Positions 28,001-38,600 of a stretch of 64,000 bases of DNA are shown one piece after another. Source of the DNA: Lycocorax pyrrhopterus obiensis (lineage: Eukaryota > Chordata > Aves > Passeriformes > Paradisaeidae); assembly GCA_014706295.1 (NCBI GenBank), contig JACSVZ010000007.1:55876975-55940974 (forward strand), written 5' to 3'. The notes below the pieces were generated by a model. It was not told the origin of the DNA and searched no databases. It saw only the letters and a program-made list of their open reading frames with translations. The position numbers and the translations under genes are program-made. Position 1 is the stretch's first letter. Every line of letters starts with the position of its first letter.

Positions 28001-29290
28001 CCCACCTTCCCAGCCCACGGGGAAGTGACACCCTCCCAGTGACCAGCACAGGGTGAATGAGAAGGATGACAAATGACATGCAAATGCCTTCCCTGGAGGC
28101 TACAGAAAAGTCACTTCCTTGCACCTTTCCAAAGAGTGGTATTTGCATACTATGCACTGACATCCGGTTGAACTTTCTTAGAGCGTGCGATTTGTAGAGA
28201 CGCTTGTTTGGGGATTTACACTGTGTTGACTGAAGGTTGCTTGGCAGAGAAGGAGAAAAGGAGCTGGCTGGGGAAGGGAAGGCTCACACGACTGGTCGAG
28301 AAGTGTCCTTCCATGTGGGAGAGACAAGGGAATAATTTGGCTTCAGCTCTGAGGTAGGAGTTCTTCCCTCTGACAGTTTTCTGTGTTCTCTTGGCATCCT
28401 GTGGAGGTTTTTAAAAACATCAACAAAAAGAAAAAAAAAGGCAATAAAAGGGTTTTGGCTCTCGTATCAGCTTGTGTGACAGCTTCCCACAGAGCAGAAG
28501 CCAGGAGTCTTAGAAAGTTATCACTGCACTGTCCATGTTGCTGGGTAACAGTTTCTGCTCCTCACATGACCCCAAATGGTAATTATAAATTGCATCTCAA
28601 AATGCTGAATGGTGCTGGAATTGCTGGCAGATGGAGGTGCTGCCTCTGCCTGAGCATGTGGGCACTGGAGCAGGGGAGTCTCCAGACCCATCTTACTCCC
28701 AATCAGAGTTTTCATGGGATCTGGACCTGAGTCCCATTCCTTTCTGGCTGGAGGCAGGATGCCCCTCTGGCCCCTGTGGGTCTGCTTACAACAGCACTAG
28801 GGAAGGACCAGGGTGAAGCATTGGTGGCCCCATTTGGTGCAGCACAGCTGGGGGCTGGCACCCCCTGCATGGGGCCAGTGCTGGCCACCACCTCACATCC
28901 CTCCAGCGTGAAATCCTCTGTGCCTGCCAGGGCCTGTGGTAGTGTGTGGGGGTGCCCAGGGCTCAGACCCACCGTGGAAAGCTCCTGATACTGGTTTGTC
29001 TGACTTGGCACTCACACAGATAGGCCAGTTTTCCCCCCAGTGGCAGTGGCCATTGCAGAAACAAAATCTGACAGCTGCACCAGTCTGGTTTAAACCTGGC
29101 TCACCACCGTGAGGGAAGTGTTTATTGAGTGTCTTCACAGTTACAGTGGTTTCAAGCCCATTTGAAGCTAAGCTTGTGGAACTTCTCGTATAAATAAGGG
29201 TTTAGAGGCCACCGAAGGTCCTGACAAAAACATCCTTGAGCATCTCACTTGATCTTGATTTGTTTGTGGTCCTGTAGCAGCCCAATGAGG

Positions 29291-29309
29291 TATTTATTTA
29301 TTTATTTAC
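29291..29309 (+). repeat. (TATT)n microsatellite in intron 1
   Basis: About four to five TATT/ATTT units in a row. Confidence 0.8.
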
Positions 29310-31270
29310 TGTGAGGAAGAAGGCACCAGCGATTATTTTTTTTTTAGTGGTGGCGTTAAACCTGGTGTAACACACATTGGACACATTTACCCATTTTGTG
29401 AGACATCACACAATACTGTAGCTTGTATTTGCCCAAGAGAGAAAAGCTGTGCTGGCACACAGCATCCTGATAATGATGGATGGGACTGAATCAGGACAAC
29501 ATTTTTTTCCTTTATTTGTGAAAGAATAAGCTATACTGGAAAAATAGATACAAATTTATGCCAATATGGCCACTCTTTGTCTATGCACTGAAGTCCTTCT
29601 CTGGGATTTGCTGCCAGCAGAAGCCATTGCCAGCCCAGTGCCAGGCCCAGTCAGAGTGTGGATGGCACAGCTCCTGCCCACCAGCTGTAGCAGGGTGTGT
29701 GTCCATGCTCCCTCATTTCCTAAAGACAAAATATTCCCCATAATGGTGCACCACTGCTGAGGTCACAGCCGACCTGGGCTGTGTTGTGAGAGCTCCTGTA
29801 AGCTGTGCCAAAGCAAAGCACAGTGTGCCAGAAACCTCATGAGCTTCTTCAGTATTGAAGAGCAAGAGTGGGCACTCGTTCCAAAACCTTTTCATTTTTT
29901 TAAGCATAAATCACACATTCTGGCCTCTGATACAGGTGAGGATCAAAACTATGTAGATCCAAAGGCTGCTGAGTCTACTGGCCATGGCAGCAGAAGGATG
30001 GAGCAGCATTTGGTTTGCATGCTGGGGCAAGGTCTGTTGTGCAAGCCATGCCTTTGGTTTGCTCGCTGAATTTCCCACTGTGCCTTTACCCTCAGCTGCC
30101 CTGAGAGACTGAGAATGCTGCTGGTTCCTACAGACACTCAGGGGCCCACACCAAGGGGTCAGGGTGGTGTCTAGAATAGAGATTTGTGGTTCCCCCCCAC
30201 TTGTCTTGGTGCGTGGGAGGGTGGTTTGTTAGCCTGGATGTAGGTGAGCTCTTCCAACACTGCATGGGAAAACAGCAGCACAAATGAAAGCAAAAAGAGA
30301 GGTGAAGGAAACACATCACACTTCCAGAAGGGATTTTGGAAAGCACAAAGCCAGGATGTTGTTTCATTTTTAGGGACTGAGTAGTCTGACACGTTGCAAA
30401 ATACAAAGGCTTGGCGTATTCCTAGCAGCAGAGTGAAAACTGGAACTACCTAGAAGCGAAACCTGTCATTAGCAGTCAGCCAGGCAGAAGGGGCTCCTGA
30501 GTGCCAGGAACAGGCGTGGAAGGGAGGGGGACTAAGCAGCATAAAGGAGCTTTTCTCACCCCAGCAGCCTTGTGGAGGGAAGCAGAGGGCTGTGAGGGCA
30601 GCATGTGGGATTGGGATGCTCCCAGAATTCTTCAAAGGGCAGCTGGGAGCTGCTGTTCCCCCTCACACACACCAGCCCCCATGCCCTGTTGTTCTGCATA
30701 GGCAGTGGGTCTGCTCCCCCAAAAATCAGCATACTTTTGACCTGCAGTTTTTCTCCCTTTTGTTTTCACTCAATTATACTTAGCTGGCCTGAGAAATCTC
30801 TTTTTACATGTCCTCCCCAGTCCTTGCTGTGATCCCTGTCGTCCTGGAGGCATGTAATAATTTAGACTGAAAGCTGTGCTGTGCAGCTCTGTTCTCCGCA
30901 GCTTCACAGGATGGAGGAAGTATTGATGTGCCCTGATTTATCTCCCACAGATGTCATCTCCGTAGGAGTGGACTTGAAGGACAGAGAGGCACAGAAAACT
31001 GAATCTGGGAAGCACCTGATTCAGACAGAAATTAGGAGGAAATTTTATGGACCAGGCTGGATGGATGCAGGGAACATTATAGCTTTGCAAAGCCAGTGGT
31101 CCAAGAGAGTTCACACCACGAATCGTGGTGTTGCTGTTGCCAGGTGCAAGAGCACAAGCCATCAGGATGGCTTTATGTTTCCCAAAGGAATCTCCTAAAA
31201 TTAAGAGTACTTTTGCATTGATGCTGCTGTAGACCTTATAGCAAACTTCCAGTATCTGGAGGGGGCCCAC

Positions 31271-31551
31271 AGGGAAGCCAGAGGGAGACTCTCCATCAGG
31301 AGCTGCAGTGACAGGACAAGGAGTGATGGGTACAGATTGAAAGAGGGGGACATTTTTTACTGTGAGGGTGGTTAGACACTGGAACAGGTTGCCCAGGGAG
31401 GTTGTGGATGCCCCAGCCCTGGCATCCAGGCCAGGCTGGATGGGGCTTTGAGCAACCTGGTCTGGTGGGAGATGTCTCTGCCCATGGTAGGGGGGAATGG
31501 GACTAGATGATCTTTAGGGTCCATTCTAACCCCTTAACATTCTGTGATTCC
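31271..31551 (+). mobile_element. CR1 3' fragment in INF2 intron 1
   Basis: Contains ACTGGAACAGGTTGCCCAGG, TTTGAGCAACCTGGTCTGGT and ends CATTCTGTGATTCC, all in + orientation. It is the C-terminal ORF2 region plus 3' UTR of a CR1, with indels breaking the frame. Confidence 0.92.
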
Positions 31552-31598
31552 CCATCAGGGCTAACCAGCCTCTGAGGGTGAGAAGACAAGGAGACGAT

Positions 31599-31729
31599 TG
31601 CATTTAAGACATGTAGAGGTGGCACTTGGCGACATGGTTTAGTGGTGGGCTTGGCAGTGCTGCGTTAATGGTTGGACTCGATGAACTTAAAGGTCTTTAG
31701 TCTAACCTGAACTATTCTATGATTCTTTG
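31599..31729 (+). mobile_element. Second CR1 3' fragment in intron 1
   Basis: GGTGGCACTTGGCGACATGG, TTTAGTGGTGGGCTTGGCAG and an ACTATTCTATGATTC tail. It closely resembles the copy at 16.2 kb and lies about 50 bases after another CR1 in the same orientation. Confidence 0.9.
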
Positions 31730-34226
31730 TGGTGGCTGTGGGTGTCCCTGACACTGTCAGGATGTGCCCAAGGGAGCAGCTCCCAGCCCCAGTGCTGAGC
31801 AGGCAGCTGGGGAGGCAGAGCATGGGTGCTGCAGGCAGGGTCTGGGGACATTGCTTCCACCATCACAGCCCCCTCTGTGGCCTGGGAAACAAAAAGCAAA
31901 GCTCCCCATGCCCTTCTGCTGGCAAGAGGTGAGGTGTATTCAGCTGTCCTGTCTGGTTTTGTCAGGGCACTTTCCTTCCCTCAGCCAATGTAGTCTAAAT
32001 AGCCTTTGTGAGCCAGACAGATAGATGTGTTCTATTTCAGTCCTTATCTGTCTCACTCCGCTGAGATCATTTACCTGCTAACAAGCTCCTGTGGTCAGAG
32101 ATAAAAGGCAAAACCAGCAGCCCTTTAAGGATGTAGCTGAACATCTTTGCAACACTTTGGTTCATGGAAAATCTGGAAAGATGTTGCATTCACAATATAT
32201 CACTCATATCTGTGTTTGTAAACAGATTTATCACACCATCTGCAGTCGTACTGCCATCTCCTCCATATTCATTTCCTTTCCATTTATATAGCACAGCTCC
32301 TATTTATTTTATTCCCTTTTTACAAGTATACATTAGCTACCTTTTTCCTTTCCTACAAAAAGAGTGCACTCTCTGTGGGGAAGAATATTTAATCAATCAA
32401 ATTTGTTCAGTTTAATGCATAAAAACACAGGCCAGGACTGTTTGGAGAGGTACCTGCCTGGTTCTGTTTCTCATCTCCTCACATCTGTGTGGAGCAGGTG
32501 GGAGGGAAGGATAATTCAGAACAAATCTGCTGGTAAACAGGATGCTCTCTCGGTATTTCCTGTCTCCTGTTGCACTGGTGGAGCTTAATTTTCAGGAATC
32601 AGCTAAGCCTGAGGTCAGTAATGTTATTGTAATTTCTCTGACTTGCTGTAGATGACACAATATAATACAAATATAATATAATGAGGCATTTATACATCTG
32701 AGAGCAAAAAGCGTGCCTGCTTTGTTATCTGTCTGGATAAGAAATGTTTAGTCATGTTCAAATTAAAAAAGTGATTTGCTGAGTATAAAAAGAAGTCACA
32801 CAAGAGAAAGGGAGCTTGCAGTTGGCAGCCACTTCTGCAGCCCCTCAGGGTGACCAACATGCAGGTCAGATCATCCTCAGCACTGCCCCACACTGAAGGT
32901 CCAGCTTGACCCCAGCACTGGAAAGGGATGGCCGGGCTCCATGCACAACATGGAGGAGAATTTGACTGCAGGTGCACCTCTCCAGCCCCATGACTGTAGA
33001 TCTGCAGTCACCATGACTGGTGAGCCGTGTAGGTCGCTGCCCCATCCCCAGGGCTGTGAACCTGGGGCAGGACACTTTTGCTTCTCTCCCTCCAGTGAGG
33101 GAGGATTTCTCTTCTTTGCATCAAGCCTAACCCAAATTCCTGGGCTTGAATACAGGGGAGGGACTGGGGTTGACTAATCCCAACAAGAATTTTACCAAGA
33201 GTGAGTAAGGGCTCTGGGCTGCAGGGAGTGATGACAGATCTTGGAAACTCAAGCCTGTGCTTTGGCAGGGAGGTTTGTTTGGGGATTGGTTGGGTTGGTT
33301 TTTTTATGGTCCTTTTTATCACTTTTCAGCTGTACAGTGTGTTCTCAGATGGTATACTCACCACTTTGTGCTTTTGGATTGTGACCATCATTTTTTCAGC
33401 TAACAGAACAGGGAGCAACTGGGTGCTTGGCCAGCTTCTTTCCCACTGAAGCAAAAGAAAAGTCTGCAAGAGGGTTTCTCCAGAGCTCTCTAAATGGATT
33501 TTCTGTCACCATATCCCGCTAATTCCTTCACCCCTGTGACCTCTCAATGCAGACTTTGATGCTGTGAGCTGCCAGAGAGTCCTACCATCACATTTTCTCA
33601 GGGAAATTGTTCAAGTATCCTATCCCATCACACTTTGCGTCTTTCCAAGAGGCATATTTAGGCCTATAATATCATGCCTATCACTAATCAGTGAGCAAAG
33701 CTTTTGGCCGTTTATTTGCCAAGGGGAGATTGCCAAAATGAGTCGTTGGGTAAAACAGAAGCTGTGCAGCTCTGCTGCAGGGAAGGAGCCAGGACCTTTC
33801 TCAACAGCACAGTCCCCAGGAAAAATCACAAGGCAGGCTTTAAAATGAGACTTTTTCCAACCAGTATAAATGGTCTGTCCTTTACCTTGGCTTTCTGGAA
33901 AAAAAAAAACCTTCCAGAGATTACTTAGTTTAGATTTTTTCAAGCCTTTTCTCTAGTTGCTGCTGGGCTAGAAAGCCTTGTGCTGGAGCTCAGAAGGGAA
34001 AATGAGACTCTCCCATAATCCCTTCAGTCCCTGAAGGGCTGAGTTTTGGGGCCAACTGTCCCCAGGTTACTTTGAGCCCTCTGCAGGCTCAGCAGCCCAG
34101 GGGAGCAGAGGTCCTGGTGGTGTGGCAAGAAGGGTAGGTAGCATCAGTGGCTGGATTTCGGTCCAGCAAGTTTATCCTCTTTTTGTGGGGCAAACCATCA
34201 TCACTGGGAGCAATTCAGCTTTAAAA

Positions 34227-34380
34227 CAGAATCACAGATTCACAGAATATACTGAGTTGGAAGGGACCCACAAGGATCATCAAGTCCAGCTCTTAAGTGA
34301 ATGGCCCATATGGGGATCAAATCCACAGCCTTGGCGTTATTAGCACCGTGCTCTGACCAACTGAGCTAATCTCAGTGCCC
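34227..34380 (-). mobile_element. tRNA-Ile-derived SINE with CR1-like 3' tail (TguSINE1-like)
   Basis: On the - strand it begins with TTAGCTCAGTTGGTCAGAGC and continues GTGCTAATAACGCCAAGG. This is nearly identical to the D arm and anticodon arm (AAT) of tRNA-Ile and spans about 34302-34372 on the window. After the tRNA 3' end (GGGCCA) it switches to a CR1-type tail: GATGATCCTTGTGGGTCCCT, then TCCAACTC and TGATTCTG. The A box is intact and the B box is mutated (GGATTTGATCC). This composite matches the tRNA-Ile/CR1 SINE known from zebra finch; the family name is from memory. It lies 0.9 kb before exon 2, antisense to INF2. Confidence 0.88.
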
Positions 34381-35302
34381 AAAACGATTGCATGCAGCTT
34401 TGAAAAGGACCTGCATTGTGTAATTTGATCCCCGTGAGTGTGAAAAATAATAATCCTGCCTAAAACCATAAAATCTGGCACCAAGAGTTACACTTGGCTT
34501 TGCAGTTTCTCTGTTGTAAGTCAGTTCCTGGCCTTCCTTGCTGCTGATGGCCTGGCTGGGCACGCCATGTACTCCAGGGAGACGGGCCATTGCTCCCCAT
34601 CTCCAAAAAGGTGCTCTGCTGTTTTCATTGCCAGCCTCCTGCTGCTGTCCCTGCACTCACAGCCTGTCAGGCTCTCACATTATCAGGCATAAACACCATG
34701 TGTACCAACATATTTGCTATTACAGCAGACAAGAAGGGATTAAGTGAGTGCTATAAAATTAACCTCAACATCAGTCAAAAGAAACAAAAGCGAAAAAGGA
34801 ACAGGGTAATCAGATGCTCTTATGAGCAGGATATGCTCAAAATTATTTTTCCATCCCATTACAAATGGTTAGAAACTGCACAGCCTCTCCAGCACAGTGA
34901 GATTTTGAAGTGGTTTAATGGGCATTAGGAGTTCAGGGCTAATAATGCTGCTTCCAACCTTATCCTTTCACTGCATGAAAATAGGTAGGGGCAATTGACT
35001 GGTGTAAATTGGCTACATTTAAAGCTGTATTTGCTGGCCTGGATGTGCTAAAAGTCTCTCCACAGAGTCTTCAGAGCCTGAATGTAATGTGTGTGGTTAA
35101 GGTGGGGATGTATTGAGTTTCTTCAACAGAAGACTGGTTCCAGTGGGTACCCTACATGCTGGAGATCTGGGACCTGCTGTAGTTGGGCTTTATATCTGAT
35201 TACTGGAGAAAAAACAGGGCTACTCCAGGGATAGTTTTTGGTCAGTCCAGACAAACTTCTCACTTTGTCTTTTTTTTTTTCTGTCAGAACAAACCATTCA
35301 CG

Positions 35303-35696
35303 ATGTCAATCAAAAAGGAAGGTGCCCACAAGAAGTGGGCTGCCCTGAAGGAGAAACTCGGACCCCAGGAAACTGACCAGTCAGAGGCCAACCTGGAAAA
35401 TGCAGAGCCAGAGCTGTGCATCCGTCTCCTGCAAATGCCCTCAGTGGTCAACTACTCTGGGCTGAAGAAGAGGCTGGAGAACAGCGATGATGCCTGGATG
35501 GTCCAGTTCTTGGAGCTGTCCGGGCTGGACCTCCTCCTGGAGGCCCTAGACAGGCTGTCTGGGCGAGGAGTGGCCAGGATATCCGATGCCTTGCTTCAGC
35601 TCACCTGCATTAGCTGTGTGCGAGCGGTCATGAACTCCCACAAAGGCATAGAATACATTGTGAGCAACGAGGGCTACGTCAGAAAACTCTTCCAAG
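35303..35696 (+). CDS. INF2: INF2 coding exon 2, start codon and first part of DID
   Basis: Encodes residues 1-131 plus one base. The exon begins at 35288 after CTGTCAG, and the ATG is the first in the exon. The protein reads [20 protein letters not shown] and continues with [18 protein letters not shown] and [17 protein letters not shown], the hallmark N-terminus of INF2. These are the first armadillo-like helices of the diaphanous inhibitory domain, which binds the C-terminal DAD. In humans the DID is the hotspot for dominant glomerulosclerosis and Charcot-Marie-Tooth variants. The donor is TCCAAG|GTGAG. An in-frame upstream ATG at 35183 lies in the intron and would only count if the intron were retained. 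Confidence 0.96.
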
Positions 35697-38600
35697 GTGA
35701 GAAGACATCCTCCTGCTTCATCCATCACGTGCAGCATCAGGGGGCACTTTCCTGTTCTTTATCCTCCTGCCCTGCACCAGGCTTGTTGGAAATGGTTGGT
35801 CGCAACTGATTAATGAGAATGAAATTATTCTTTAAAATAATACGGCTATGAAATCACATTGCCTTTGCTACCCCGTGCTATTTCCACATGAATATTGTCG
35901 TAGTTTACTGAGGAGCTGGGGATAAACCCAGCCTTATCTGTGTACTGGCATTAGAAATCTTTGACCCTTCAGTTGTCAGCAGACATTTGCTATTCAGTCT
36001 TTGAGAGCCCCAAAGGCAGAGGGAGAGGAACCGAAAGGGCTTGGAGTGTTGTAGCCTGTAAAGAGGAGGGAAAGTGGCATGTTTGGACTCAAGAGAGCCT
36101 GCTCTCTGTGCTGCTCACTCTGCTCCTCCTGGAACATGGTAGGTAACACCACTTACATTCTCCTGCCAGTCACTTGGCTCATTGTTAGCTTTGCAATTCA
36201 TCAGGCCATCTCCTAGAACTTATTGTACAGCACTTAATGGTGCTGGTGCTGGAAGGATAACTTCTGTGCTGCTCCACAGAGATTGCAGCTGTGCCCGGAA
36301 ACCCTTATTAATAGCTTTTTAAAATGCATTTAGTCTGAAAGCTGGCTTGTTTCCCTCTTCAGTTTTGAAGTCCCCTTCCTTCCTCTTCACCCTGCATTTT
36401 CTTAGCCCGTGTAAAATACGGAGCTGGCATTTTTGTACTGTGGAAACAGGAGGGTATCCTGGACTTTTCAGTGTTGGAGCTTCTTTGTGTTCTAATATAG
36501 GAAAAATAAGACAGTCTAATGCACTCCCTCCCAGCTCCCAGGGCTAACAGAGAGAGTAGCACAAAGAGGGAATTCATGGGGACCCACTGGAACAATTGGT
36601 CTAACTCATATGCATATTGAGCTTTTCTGCACTAAAAATAAGAGTCATTAATCAAAGAAAATGGTTCATCTGCTGTTCTAGAAAATACCCATATGTGAAA
36701 ATGCAAAATAAATTTTGTGAGTGCTGAAAAAATCTTGGCTGCTGTTGCAGCATGTCACTGGGACATGGAAATGAATAACTACAAGCTGCACCAAAATGCC
36801 AATGGGATACCTGTAGCATTTACTGTTCCCATTAGAAGTTACCATCACATAATGCTATTGGGATGGGATATCTGTACATTAAGATATTTCTCTTCCCATC
36901 TTCCATTGTAATGGGTCCCTTCCTTCAGTCTCTTTTCTATCACTGCTCCTAATCCATGTAGCAGAAGACACTGAGATTCAGAGCATTAATGTCATTATAA
37001 ATTCTGCTTTGTTTTGTTCTGTTTTTCCTACAGCACTTGACACAACTAATGTCATGGTCAAAAAGCAAATATTTGAGCTCCTGGCTGCACTGTGCATTTA
37101 CTCATCAGATGGCCACGCTTTGGCTCTGGATGCCTTGGACCATTACAAGGCAAGTAAGGGTTAGAGCAGGGGGAATGGCTCAGCTTTGATCCATGCAGGC
37201 AGATCTATGTATCCATGTACCAGGGAAAAGGGTGGGAATGAAGTTTATTTTGCATCGTTTTGTAAGAGAAGCAGCGGTTTATAAGGTGAAAGCTGTAGGA
37301 AATTTTTCTTGGTCAGCAGAAGTCTCTGGTGCTGTTCTGTGACTTGTGTGGACAGATAACTGCCAACCACAAGGTGCTTTCTGGCAGCAAAACACCACCA
37401 GATCAGCAGAATAAATGGTGCCACATCCACAGGTTTCACTGCCCATGAGAGCAGGTACATGCATCAGTTATCAGAAAGCATGAAGGGATCGAAGAGGTGT
37501 TTTCAGTGACTTTCTCTGCCAACCAGACCCTTCTCCATAATGGAAAAGTACTGCTTTTACCTGTCTGTTCCTGTCCTGTGCACAGTGGGATAAACTAGTG
37601 TTTCAGATGCTAACTCCATCTGAGAGCCTGCACCACAGTCATGGGCATTTATGTCTATATAGACTATTCCTGCCATAATATCACTTGTGTTACCAACAGA
37701 GTGTGAAGAACCAGCAGTATCGATTCAGCATCATAATGAACGAGCTCTCCAACACAGACAACGTGCCATACATGGTGACACTGCTGAGTGCTATCAATGC
37801 CATCATCCTGGGGAAAGAAGAGCTAAGAACGAGGACACAAATCAGAAACGAGTTCATAGGTAAGGATGTTTGTTGCACCTTTCCCTGGAGAAAGTCAGTT
37901 ACCAAACGGGTTATTTTCACATGTATCCGTGAGGTGCCTGAAGAGGCTGGGGAGCAAAACTGCAAATATTAATTCTTGTCTTTCTTTTGACTTTTATTCT
38001 CAACAGCCTTTCTGTCAACAGATTTTTTTTAACTTTGCTGCTTTCCCACAGTTTTGATCATTTCTGGAATCCCAGCAGCACCTTATCACTTGAGCTTCTT
38101 CAGAACATTTCTATAACCAGCCATCTTATGTGGCCACATTTCCATATATTGCTACTACTTGTAAGAGTTGATAAAGTTTCTTCACTCTGTGTCTATTCAG
38201 TTAAGCCACAGAGGCTGTCCCATGATTCAGAAGTTCTTTCCAACTGCTTGAATCCCAGGATCTTAGGTACCATTGTTTGGATTCACCTCACATGCTGGGT
38301 GCATCTGAGTTGGTGAGCCTGGGCTCCATTTCTCTCCATGGAGATCAAGGGACATTTGACCGTATCAGACTGATTTTAGATGTCTAACTTGGACTGAGGT
38401 CACTCGTGCCTCAAAAGTGCCTGTGTCCTTCAGTAACTCCAGGGGGATTATGCAGTGGTTCACACAGGTGCTGCAGATGTGTACTGTGGTGTCTCGTCAT
38501 TTACCCAATGACTCTACCCGCTTTGATAGACCCATCTGAAGATATTTTCACTTTTTCTCTCTTCAAAAAGTGTTTACGAGCATAACATTATATAAAGATC

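Larger units (their letters stand above)
17027..35287 (+). other. INF2: INF2 intron 1 (18.3 kb)
   Basis: Donor GTAAGG is at 17027. The acceptor is a long T tract followed by CTGTCAG at 35281-35287. No coding exon could be recognised inside. Contents I can name are the minisatellite at its start, two short TTTA-type microsatellites (about 22035 and 29291), two CR1 fragments near 31.3-31.7 kb and a tRNA-Ile/CR1 SINE at 34.2-34.4 kb. The remainder is unassigned and would be the natural place for enhancers. Confidence 0.8.

Noticed and set aside
34302..34372. A tRNA-Ile (AAT) gene on the - strand
   Set aside because: The D and anticodon arms match, but the B box is mutated, the acceptor stem does not pair properly and a CR1 tail follows directly, so it is a SINE head and not a functional tRNA gene.
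35183..35302. In-frame upstream ATG giving a 40-residue N-terminal extension
   Set aside because: It lies before the polypyrimidine tract and acceptor of intron 1, and the extension includes translated splice-site sequence (HFVFFFFCQ).
37154..37159. GTAAGG as the exon 3 donor
   Set aside because: It shifts the frame into exon 4 and destroys the conserved QQYRFSI segment, whereas the GC donor four bases earlier keeps it.
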